Source: Bacteroidota bacterium
Lineage (GTDB): Bacteria; Bacteroidota; Bacteroidia; Chitinophagales; Chitinophagaceae
Reading direction: 5' to 3'
Assembly (NCBI GenBank): GCA_023430465.1
Contig: JAEZAM010000022.1
Span: 1 to 5,038 of the forward strand
DNA length: 5,038 bases
Position numbers and translations under genes: made by a program. The number at the start of each line of letters is the position of its first letter. Position 1 is the stretch's first letter. This document shows positions 1 through 5,000 of the stretch, in pieces. The notes beneath the pieces were generated by a model that did not search any database, was not told the origin of the DNA, and saw only the letters and a program-made list of their open reading frames with translations.

Positions 1-782
1 TCGCCGTCTTTGAGAGGTTTGATAGATACAGGCAGGTACCATTTTGCTTTCATTGGCTCATTGGCTGCGTCGTATTTGGCGGGTTTGTTTTCTTTATTGG
101 CATAGACGCGGAACACGGAGAAATCGCCGGTATGTCTTGGCCATTCCCAGTTGTCGGAGTCGCCACCAAACTTACCCACGCTTTCAGGAGGCGTACCTAC
201 AAGGCGCACATCTGTGTATCGCTGGTAAACGAATGCAAGAAACTGGTTGCCTTTAAACAACGGAGATATGCGCGTTTCGATATTGTTATCTCTGTCGCTA
301 AGTCGCTTGTTGATAGACGCCAGAACAGAAGCCTGTCTTTGGGATCTTTCCGTACCGGAAACCCCTTGCAGCGAGTCCATGACTTCTTTGGTAACATCAT
401 CGATGCGCAGGAGGAACTGAACAGAGAGGGTCGTCGGGATTTCCTCATTCCTGTTTTTTGCATAGAAGCCATCCTGGAGATAATTGTGGTCTACAGTACT
501 TGCGTTGGCGATAGCATCGTAGCCGCAGTGGTGGTTGGTAAAAATGAGACCCTCTGCGCTCACGATCTCCCCGGTGCAGCCACCGCCGAAAATGATGATG
601 GCATCTTTGAGCGATGCTTTGTTGATGCTGTAAAGCTGCTCTTTTGTGAGCTTCAGGCCTTTCTTAGCCATGTCATTGTACACTTGCTGCCCGAGGAGCA
701 GGGGCAGCCACATTCCTTCGTCGGCAAATGAGCGGACCGTAAGAGAAATGAACAATAGTGAGGTAAGCAATACTTTTTTCAT
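1..782 (-). CDS. S46 family peptidase (DPP7/DPP11-type dipeptidyl-peptidase), N-terminal part
   Basis: This is the first 260 residues of a secreted serine exopeptidase that removes dipeptides from the N-termini of peptides, normally in the periplasm; the gene continues past the left edge. Residues 1-20 form a signal peptide (MKK, then a hydrophobic stretch ending SFA), and the mature protein opens with the family hallmark DEGMWLP at 21-27. GGCTGEIVS (67-75) and TNHHCG (82-87) carry the catalytic His, most likely H85. GGDSDNWEWPRHTGDF (206-221) carries the catalytic Asp, most likely D220. The catalytic Ser and the residue that separates DPP7 (hydrophobic) from DPP11 (Asp/Glu) specificity lie in the missing C-terminal two-thirds, so the subtype cannot be called. 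Full-length members have about 710-720 residues. The ATG at 782 is chosen because it gives a proper signal peptide. It lies 69 nt after the obgE stop on the same strand, with a terminator between them, so it probably has its own promoter. Confidence 0.93.
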   Translation of the reverse strand, partial: MKKVLLTSLLFISLTVRSFADEGMWLPLLLGQQVYNDMAKKGLKLTKEQLYSINKASLKDAIIIFGGGCTGEIVSAEGLIFTNHHCGYDAIANASTVDHNYLQDGFYAKNRNEEIPTTLSVQFLLRIDDVTKEVMDSLQGVSGTERSQRQASVLASINKRLSDRDNNIETRISPLFKGNQFLAFVYQRYTDVRLVGTPPESVGKFGGDSDNWEWPRHTGDFSVFRVYANKENKPAKYDAANEPMKAKWYLPVSIKPLKDG

Positions 783-798
783 GATGACGATTATTTTT

Positions 799-831
799 CA
801 AAAAATAGGACCTGGTTCATGAGCCAGGACC
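799..831 (-). terminator. Rho-independent terminator after obgE
   Basis: On the minus strand, GGTCCTGG and CCAGGTCC arms (808-831) pair around a short loop with one T-T mismatch, and TATTTTTTG follows at once. It starts 20 nt after the obgE stop, as expected for an intrinsic terminator. It ends only 16 nt before the S46 peptidase start, so any peptidase promoter must overlap it or lie close by. The T-run TATTTTTTG itself resembles a TAnnTTTG -7 box but has one base too many. Confidence 0.65.
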
Positions 832-851
832 GGTTTGCGTGATTGTGTAAA

Positions 852-1853
852 TTATTCTTCGGGTTTGGTCAAGGTTTTCCAGAGCAGGTCTTTCAATTCT
901 ACCAGTCCTTTTTGTGCTACGGATGAAATGAAGACATGCGGTATGTTTTCGGGCAATTCTTTTTTGATGGCGGCGATCAGTTCGTCATCCAGCATATCCA
1001 TTTTGCTGATAGCGATCACGAATTGCTTGTGCAACAGCTCGGGATTGTACTGCTCCAGTTCGCTGATAAGAATTTCCAGTTCCTTCCGGTGATCGGGACT
1101 ATCGGCGGGAATCAGGAAAAGGAGGACTGGGTTTCGTTCAATGTGCCGGAGAAACCGGTGGCCCAGGCCTTTGCCTTCGGCTGCACCTTCAATGATACCG
1201 GGCAGATCAGCGATGCAGAAGCTTTTCCCATCGCGGTACTCCACCATTCCAAGGTTGGGGGTAATGGTGGTAAAGGCATAGTCCGCGATCTTGGGTTTGG
1301 CTGCTGTGATCACTGAGAGCAGGGTGGATTTGCCGGCGTTGGGGAAACCGACGAGTCCTACATCAGCGAGCACTTTCAACTCCAGGACTTTCCAGGCTTC
1401 AATACCGGGAAGCCCGGGTTGGGAATGTTCCGGGGCCTGGTTGGTGGGCGTGGCAAAATGGCTGTTACCAAGTCCGCCTTTTCCTCCCGGGATCCAGATC
1501 ACTTCCTGGCCGTCTTCGAGAATCTCGACTTCCTGTTTGCCTGTTTCCTCATCGATCGCAATGGTGCCGAGGGGCACTTCTATCACGATGTCTTTGCCGA
1601 AGCGGCCGGTTTTATTGTTACCACTGCCCCCTTCGCCGTCTTCTGCGAGTACATTTTTATAGTAGCGGAGGTGAAGGAGTGTCCAGAGGTTGCTGTTCCC
1701 GCGCAGGATAATATGGCCGCCGCGGCCGCCATCGCCCCCGTCCGGTCCGCCCATTGCGGTGAATTTATTGCGCATGAAGTGCTTGCTTCCGGCACCACCA
1801 TGACCGCTACGGCAAAAAATACGGATCTGATCGACGAAGTTGCTTCTTTCCAA
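852..1853 (-). CDS. obgE: Obg family GTPase ObgE/CgtA
   Basis: ObgE is an essential GTPase that binds the 50S ribosomal subunit during late assembly and links ribosome maturation to (p)ppGpp, DNA replication and the stress response. The 333-residue product has the glycine-rich Obg fold at about 1-160 (GHGGAGS, GGPDGGDGGRGGH, GKGGLGN). The G domain follows: G1 GFPNAGKS (169-176), switch I TTITPN (195-200), G3 DLPG (216-219), G4 SKMD (283-286) and G5 SSVA (310-313). The G4 Ser in place of the usual Asn (NKxD) is, as I recall, common in Bacteroidota Obg. The OCT domain is absent, also normal for the group. No ATG is available at the N-terminus: the start is TTG at 1851-1853, giving M-ERSNFVDQIRI, which aligns with the usual start of the family. 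The gene has a terminator on each side and so appears monocistronic. In many Bacteroidota obgE follows adk; here the upstream neighbour is an SDR gene. Confidence 0.97.
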   Translation of the reverse strand: MERSNFVDQIRIFCRSGHGGAGSKHFMRNKFTAMGGPDGGDGGRGGHIILRGNSNLWTLLHLRYYKNVLAEDGEGGSGNNKTGRFGKDIVIEVPLGTIAIDEETGKQEVEILEDGQEVIWIPGGKGGLGNSHFATPTNQAPEHSQPGLPGIEAWKVLELKVLADVGLVGFPNAGKSTLLSVITAAKPKIADYAFTTITPNLGMVEYRDGKSFCIADLPGIIEGAAEGKGLGHRFLRHIERNPVLLFLIPADSPDHRKELEILISELEQYNPELLHKQFVIAISKMDMLDDELIAAIKKELPENIPHVFISSVAQKGLVELKDLLWKTLTKPEE

Positions 1854-1869
1854 AATGCTGATTATTCCG

Positions 1870-1877
1870 CAAATATA
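1870..1877 (-). promoter_or_regulatory. Candidate Bacteroidota -7 box for obgE
   Basis: The minus strand reads TATATTTG, an exact match to the Bacteroidota -7 consensus TAnnTTTG. It lies 16 nt upstream of the TTG start, just downstream of the terminator that closes the previous gene. No clear -33 TTTG/TTG element is seen at the usual 19-21 nt spacing. A start site about 5 nt downstream would leave a leader of only about 10-13 nt. Confidence 0.45.
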
Positions 1878-1923
1878 CCGCCCTTGCTGCGATTAGGGCT
1901 AAGTATCCTGCGTGGAAACTGCC

Positions 1924-1951
1924 AAAAATGGCCCCGGATGCCCGGGGCCAT
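1924..1951 (-). terminator. Rho-independent terminator after the SDR gene
   Basis: A 10-bp perfect GC-rich stem is seen on the minus strand (ATGGCCCCGG / CCGGGGCCAT, loop GCAT, 1928-1951), followed by a run of five T on that strand (overlapping the stem's last T). It lies about 100 nt after the SDR stop codon. A second, smaller hairpin (GCCCG/CGGGC, 1989-2005) without a T-run lies between the stop and this terminator. Confidence 0.8.
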
Positions 1952-2052
1952 GTTCGCGTCTTTTCACTGTCACCGGTATAGCGGTCATGCCCGGGTTGAA
2001 CGGGCGTCGATCAAATGAAAAGTTCAGGTGTATATAGAAGGGTCGAATCTGC

Positions 2053-2922
2053 TTATCCATTAACAATTTCCCCGCCATTCGGGTGGAGAAACTGGCCGGT
2101 TATATAACTAGAGTCCCGGGAAGCAAGGAACAGGTAGCAGGGCGCCACCTCTGCGGGTTCGCCTGCGCGCTCCATTGGGGCATCGCTGCCATGTGCTGCT
2201 GCTTTCTTGGGATCGAAGCTCGCCGCGATCAGCGGTGTCCAGATCGGGCCGGGCGCTACACCATTCACGCGGATATTCTTTTTCACCAGGTTAGACGCCA
2301 TACTGCGGGTAAAAGAAACAATGGCCCCCTTGGTCGAAGCATAATCGATCAGGCTGGGACTTCCCCGGTAGGCTGTGACCGAAGATGTATTGATGATGCA
2401 CCCGCCTTCAGGAATGAACTTCAATGCCGCTTTCGTCACCCATATATAATTGAAAATGTTTGTTGAAAATGTTTTGAGCAATTCAGGTGTGGAAAGCTCG
2501 GTGAGTTCCTTGTTCTCATAATGGATCGCGGCATTATTTACCAGTATATCGATCCGCTTATATTCTTTGGCCACTTTACTGACTGCGTTGATGCAGTTCC
2601 TTTCCCGTGAAAGATCTGTTTTTATTAAAAAACACTTTCTGCCATATGTACCCTCTACCACTTCCCTGGTGTCTTCCGCATCTGAGGTTTCACTCAGGTA
2701 GGCGATGGCGATGTCCGCACCTTCTTTAGCGAACAGGATGGCCACAGCCCTGCCGATGCCACTGTCACCTCCGGTGATGAATGCGACCTTTCCATGCAAC
2801 TTCCCGCTCCCCGGCATATCGGGATAATCGTAAACAGGTTCAGGTTTCATTTTAGATTCCTTACCCGGTCTCTGTTGTGTTTGTGGTGGTCTTACTGCTT
2901 TCTTTTTTCCAGCTTTCTGCAT
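2053..2922 (-). CDS. SDR family oxidoreductase, YghA / general stress protein 39 type
   Basis: This is an NAD(P)-dependent short-chain dehydrogenase/reductase of 289 residues, cytoplasmic, with unknown physiological substrate. Residues 1-40 are the Lys/Pro/Gln-rich extension typical of this subfamily (RPPQTQQRPGKESKMKPEP, 11-29), which supports the ATG at 2922 rather than the internal Met 25. The Rossmann fold follows: cofactor loop TGGDSGIG (50-57), acidic TDL (102-104), NNAA (129-132), catalytic Ser in NTSSV (178-182), YASTK with Tyr194 and Lys198 (194-198), PGPIWTP (224-230), and the conserved C-terminus SSYITGQFLHPNGG. All catalytic residues are present. Relatives include E. coli YghA and the Bacillus subtilis sigmaB-controlled general stress proteins, which are often annotated as glucose or alcohol dehydrogenases without direct proof. 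It is transcribed divergently from the 60-residue and DUF1328 genes and ends in its own terminator. Confidence 0.93.
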   Translation of the reverse strand: MQKAGKKKAVRPPQTQQRPGKESKMKPEPVYDYPDMPGSGKLHGKVAFITGGDSGIGRAVAILFAKEGADIAIAYLSETSDAEDTREVVEGTYGRKCFLIKTDLSRERNCINAVSKVAKEYKRIDILVNNAAIHYENKELTELSTPELLKTFSTNIFNYIWVTKAALKFIPEGGCIINTSSVTAYRGSPSLIDYASTKGAIVSFTRSMASNLVKKNIRVNGVAPGPIWTPLIAASFDPKKAAAHGSDAPMERAGEPAEVAPCYLFLASRDSSYITGQFLHPNGGEIVNG

Positions 2923-2951
2923 GTAGAAATGTTTGATGTGATGCTGAAATT

Positions 2952-2983
2952 TTTATACCAACTCAACGGAGTGGTAAATCAAA
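2952..2983 (-). promoter_or_regulatory. Weak candidate promoter for the SDR gene
   Basis: The minus strand has TTTG (2983-2980), a 22-nt spacer, then TATAAA (2957-2952), about 30 nt upstream of the ATG at 2922. The TTTG fits a Bacteroidota -33 element, but the downstream element is not TAnnTTTG, so this is only a candidate. An inverted repeat, ACTCAA (2961-2966) / TTGAGT (2984-2989), brackets most of it and could be an operator. Confidence 0.25.
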
Positions 2984-3109
2984 TTGAGTGGGAGATATTT
3001 TGCGGCATAAATGGGAAGGAAATCCCCAAAAAATCCCTGGAAAGCAGAGGAACAGGGCTTTTTTCATAGCGGCATGGATTTTTCAATACACGTAGTATAA
3101 CCCGATAGA

Positions 3110-3292
3110 ATGGAACTAAGTCAAAAAGAAACCGGATTTGCGAGACCTGTGCTTACAGTGGTAAAGAGCAATCAGATGCTGGCTGTAAGAACAGAGGAGT
3201 TGTCCGGCGACAAGAAGAAGGCTGACGAAAAGATGAAAATGCCCGAACAAAGACATGGCTATATCAAGGTCAGGAAACACGATTGTTTATAA
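3110..3292 (+). CDS. Small hypothetical protein (60 aa), upstream of the DUF1328 gene
   Basis: I do not recognise this 60-residue product. It starts MELSQKETGFARPVL, has no signal peptide or membrane segment, and is Lys/Glu-rich in its second half (GDKKKADEKMKM, 33-44), ending in KHDCL; it is probably a soluble cytoplasmic peptide. It has an ATG start and a TAA stop 15 nt before the ATG of the DUF1328 gene on the same strand, so the two could be one transcript ending at the 3506-3537 terminator. No strong ribosome binding site is seen, which is usual in this phylum. Alternatively it is a chance reading frame in a long DUF1328 leader: no overlapping real gene explains it, but its length alone does not prove coding. 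Confidence 0.5.
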   Translation: MELSQKETGFARPVLTVVKSNQMLAVRTEELSGDKKKADEKMKMPEQRHGYIKVRKHDCL

Positions 3293-3307
3293 CTAAAATT
3301 ATTTATT

Positions 3308-3475
3308 ATGCTACGTTGGACTGTAATTTTCCTGGTTGTTGCGATCATTGCGGCAATCTTCGGATTCGGTGGTATTGCTGCTGGTGCGGCTTCCATCGCT
3401 AAGATCTTATTTTTTGTATTCCTTGTGCTGTTTCTCGTTTCTCTTATTTTCGGTCGTTCAAGAAGCAGTATATAA
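3308..3475 (+). CDS. DUF1328 family (YtjA/UPF0391) small membrane protein
   Basis: This 55-residue protein begins MLRWTVIFLVVAIIAAIFGF and continues GGIAAGAASIAKILFFVFLV. It matches the DUF1328/UPF0391 pattern: an N-terminal M(L/F)RW, a first transmembrane helix (about 5-20), a GFGGIA turn (19-24), a second helix (about 31-48) and a short basic tail (GRSRSSI). Family members, such as E. coli YtjA, are 50-60 residues long, so it looks complete. It is an inner-membrane peptide of unknown biochemical role; in many bacteria the family sits near stress-response genes. The ATG at 3308 follows an AT-rich leader (AAAATTATTTATT), which commonly serves as the translation start region in Bacteroidota. 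It is followed by a strong terminator. Confidence 0.92.
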   Translation: MLRWTVIFLVVAIIAAIFGFGGIAAGAASIAKILFFVFLVLFLVSLIFGRSRSSI

Positions 3476-3505
3476 GAAAGAAATGTCCTTTGGAATACAA
3501 AACGG

Positions 3506-3537
3506 AAACCGGTTACAATTGTAGCCGGTTTTTTTTG
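3506..3537 (+). terminator. Rho-independent terminator after the DUF1328 gene
   Basis: AAACCGG and CCGGTTT arms (3506-3512 / 3525-3531) pair, and the stem continues inward through TTACAA/TTGTAG, giving about 10 bp with a small loop. A run of eight T (3529-3536) follows on the plus strand. It lies 30 nt after the DUF1328 stop. Confidence 0.88.
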
Positions 3538-3552
3538 TTCCTGGTATTCCCG

Positions 3553-3593
3553 GTAAAAAAGCAAAGACCCTTTCATCCTGCGACGAAAGGGTC
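3553..3593 (-). terminator. Rho-independent terminator after the copper-protein gene
   Basis: A perfect 9-bp stem, GACCCTTTC (3566-3574) / GAAAGGGTC (3585-3593), encloses a 10-nt loop. On the minus strand it is followed by TTTGCTTTTTT. It lies 55 nt past the stop of the cysteine-rich gene and faces the plus-strand terminator at 3506-3537, so the two converging units are each closed off. Confidence 0.75.
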
Positions 3594-3648
3594 ATAACCA
3601 GAGCCTAAAACGTTACTACAATCATTTAAACCTTTGCCTGTTCATTTA

Positions 3649-3987
3649 TTAATTCAGAGAGAATTCGGCAATATCTACGAGCGCATTTCCGCAGGTTTCA
3701 CAAACATCTCCGCAAAGTTCGATATCGGATTCCCCGCTATACTGCGAACATATGCCGGCGCACTGACGGCAATGAAGAATGCAATTCAATACCAGATCTC
3801 CCATATCATCTGCCTGTGACACCAGGCGGGATACTACGGCGAAGCAGGATTTGGCGCATTGGCTGCACTCATCCACCAGGTCATACCTGGGTGCTTCACT
3901 GTTCAATTCAGCATGAATACAGGACTCGCAAAGGAGCCAGGTCTTCATGCAAATCTTGATGTAGTTATCGGTCAGTTGCTGTGTCAT
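3649..3987 (-). CDS. Four-helix bundle copper-binding protein (Csp/DUF326-like)
   Basis: This 112-residue protein has 13 cysteines spaced along predicted helices: C13, C20, C23; C41, C44, C48; C69, C73, C76, C80; and C92, C96, C99. The CxxC and CxxxC spacing in four blocks is that of copper storage proteins (Csp, PF03860/DUF326), in which Cys-lined four-helix bundles hold several Cu(I) ions in their core. No signal peptide is present, so it would be a cytosolic (Csp3-like) version that buffers copper; copper binding itself is inferred. The ATG at 3987 is preferred over Met14 because helix 1 needs C13, although this start makes the gene overlap the previous one by 23 nt, which suggests translational coupling. 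It ends in tandem TAA stops and has a terminator downstream. It could bind another soft metal or act in thiol chemistry, but the pattern is typical of Csp. Confidence 0.88.
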   Translation of the reverse strand: MTQQLTDNYIKICMKTWLLCESCIHAELNSEAPRYDLVDECSQCAKSCFAVVSRLVSQADDMGDLVLNCILHCRQCAGICSQYSGESDIELCGDVCETCGNALVDIAEFSLN

Positions 3988-4321
3988 GGTGAACCGGTTT
4001 TTTGTTGATGGCTTCTACCTCCTGTATGAATTGCTGAACCTTCTGGTCGGCATATGGACCATAAGCGTCAACAAGTGTGCCTTTTGTCCCGTCATTGGTC
4101 TCGATGGCATAGAGGATGGCATTGTCGCTTGGATCGCTTGCACCCTCAAAACGGTAGAAATTAACTACCTGCACCTCGCTGGAGTTATAAATTTTTTCTT
4201 TCTGAAGGGAAAGAAGGCCGCGCTCTGCGGCTTTGAAGTCTTCGGTATACCCGTCGAGCACAAGCTTGTTGATACAGGACGCAAGCGTCTTCATGCCGGC
4301 GGTTGTTGAGTTCTGTTGCAT
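3965..4321 (-). CDS. Small conserved Bacteroidota protein (often mislabelled phosphoribosylpyrophosphate synthetase)
   Basis: This 118-residue soluble protein resembles a family I recall from Bacteroidota genomes, with the core GYTEDF (24-29), FYRFEGASDPSDNAILYAIE (55-74) and KGTLVDAYGPYAD (80-92). Relatives of about 100 residues are frequently labelled 'phosphoribosylpyrophosphate synthetase'. That label is not credible here: the true enzyme has about 310 residues with PRPP and ATP motifs, none of which are present. Function is unknown. The ATG at 4321 is chosen; the frame stays open to a TTG at 4345, and Met10 at 4294 (MKTLASC) is a good alternative close to where relatives start. Its last 23 nt overlap the copper-protein gene, so the two are probably co-translated from one mRNA. 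Confidence 0.78.
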   Translation of the reverse strand: MQQNSTTAGMKTLASCINKLVLDGYTEDFKAAERGLLSLQKEKIYNSSEVQVVNFYRFEGASDPSDNAILYAIETNDGTKGTLVDAYGPYADQKVQQFIQEVEAINKKPVHHDTATDR

Positions 4322-4354
4322 AAAATAGAGATTAGTGAAAGACAAATGGGGTTG

Positions 4355-4382
4355 AAAACTGCCCCGCCAAAGGCGGGGCAGT
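4355..4382 (-). terminator. Rho-independent terminator after the DUF2383 gene
   Basis: An 11-bp perfect GC-rich stem (ACTGCCCCGCC / GGCGGGGCAGT, 4358-4382) with a 3-nt loop lies 4 nt after the DUF2383 stop. On the minus strand it runs into a short run of four T. The short T-run may allow some readthrough into the next gene pair, whose start lies about 35 nt further on. Confidence 0.72.
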
Positions 4383-4386
4383 CAAA

Positions 4387-4848
4387 TTATGCTGGTTGTG
4401 TATCGCGGAGCGCTTTAATCTTGTCATGCGATCTCCGGAGGCTTGTTTTCTGATCCATGATCAACTGCCGAACCTCTGCACTTATCTCAGCATCAGACTT
4501 CAATGCTTCGTCATATGCTTTTTGCGCCGCGTCTTCGCCAAATTCACAGGAGGACAGGATCGCTTTGCGACTGTTGCCGGTGAACGTGGCTTTTACATCC
4601 ATCCATGCACGGTAGATCTTACCGCTGGCTGTGGTGTCATCCGTTGGCACTTCGCCGGAGCGGCTCACGTAGCGGGATAATTCGCTAACATATGTACGGC
4701 TTTCCGATGCCATCTGGCGAAACAGTGCTTTCAGATCCATATCATCAGACTCCGCCTCTTTTTCCGCACGTTCATATCCCGCAATACGGTCATTATTGAT
4801 CTTAACCAGGTCATTTAATACTTCTGCTGTTTTTTCTGTGATAGTCAT
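4387..4848 (-). CDS. PA2169 family four-helix-bundle protein (DUF2383, ferritin-like)
   Basis: This 153-residue protein matches the PA2169/DUF2383 family (PF09537), a ferritin-like four-helix bundle. Visible landmarks are LNDLVKINNDRIAGYERA (11-28), LKALFRQMASESRTYVSEL (39-57), IYRAWMDVKATFTG (78-91), CEFGEDAAQKAYDEAL (101-116) and SHDKIKALRD (140-149). Glu/His/Asp residues at ferritin-like positions (E27, E49, E102, E105, H141, D142) could hold a metal pair, but metal binding and activity are unproven for the family. Members are common in stress-linked gene clusters in Bacteroidota and Proteobacteria. The ATG at 4848 is chosen because MTITEKTAEVLNDLV matches the family start; the frame stays open to about 4989, but the extra residues look non-coding. 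No signal peptide, so cytoplasmic. Confidence 0.92.
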   Translation of the reverse strand: MTITEKTAEVLNDLVKINNDRIAGYERAEKEAESDDMDLKALFRQMASESRTYVSELSRYVSRSGEVPTDDTTASGKIYRAWMDVKATFTGNSRKAILSSCEFGEDAAQKAYDEALKSDAEISAEVRQLIMDQKTSLRRSHDKIKALRDTQPA

Positions 4849-4924
4849 AACATTCTTTTTTATGGTTACTGAATCGTTTCTGTGATCACCCCTTCCGGAG
4901 CAAATTTTTCTACACTTGAAATTC

Positions 4925-4958
4925 ACTGCGGCAGCTTGATGGTGCTTACGACCGCAGT
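4925..4958. repeat. 7-bp inverted repeat upstream of the DUF2383 gene
   Basis: ACTGCGG (4925-4931) and CCGCAGT (4952-4958) form a perfect 7-bp inverted repeat with a 20-nt spacer, inside which AGC/GCT can also pair. It lies about 80-110 nt upstream of the ATG at 4848 and could be a regulator site or a leader hairpin. A TATTAT-like -10 element is near (about 4967-4972), but no TAnnTTTG box is seen. The rest of 4849-4998 holds no gene I can support. Confidence 0.35.
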
Positions 4959-5000
4959 CCTGCCATATAATAGAGAAAAACCATACCAAAATGAGAGTGG

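Noticed and set aside
132..731. 199-residue plus-strand open frame
   Set aside because: It lies antisense to the S46 peptidase, whose frame carries the signal peptide, TNHHCG and NWEWPRHTGDF motifs; the plus-strand product has no recognisable domain.
936..1316. 126-residue plus-strand open frame
   Set aside because: Antisense shadow of the ObgE G domain, with no independent start signal or motifs.
1989..2005. GCCCG/CGGGC hairpin as a second SDR terminator
   Set aside because: The stem is short and no T-run follows on the minus strand; the hairpin at 1924-1951 is the convincing terminator.
1419..2018. 199-residue plus-strand open frame overlapping obgE and its upstream region
   Set aside because: Shadow of the GC-rich Obg domain; it runs through the obgE promoter and the SDR terminator and has no family features.
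3259..3576. 105-residue minus-strand open frame
   Set aside because: Antisense to the DUF1328 gene and reads through the plus-strand terminator; not a credible gene.
3538..3648. Possible small RNA between the convergent terminators
   Set aside because: The 9-bp stem is explained as the minus-strand terminator, and no promoter for an independent transcript is visible.
3986..4309. 107-residue plus-strand open frame
   Set aside because: Antisense to the small conserved minus-strand gene, which has the recognisable GYTEDF/YRFEG core.
4849..4989. Upstream 47-residue extension of the DUF2383 frame
   Set aside because: No ATG at its start, residues do not match the family, and the ATG at 4848 gives the expected N-terminus.
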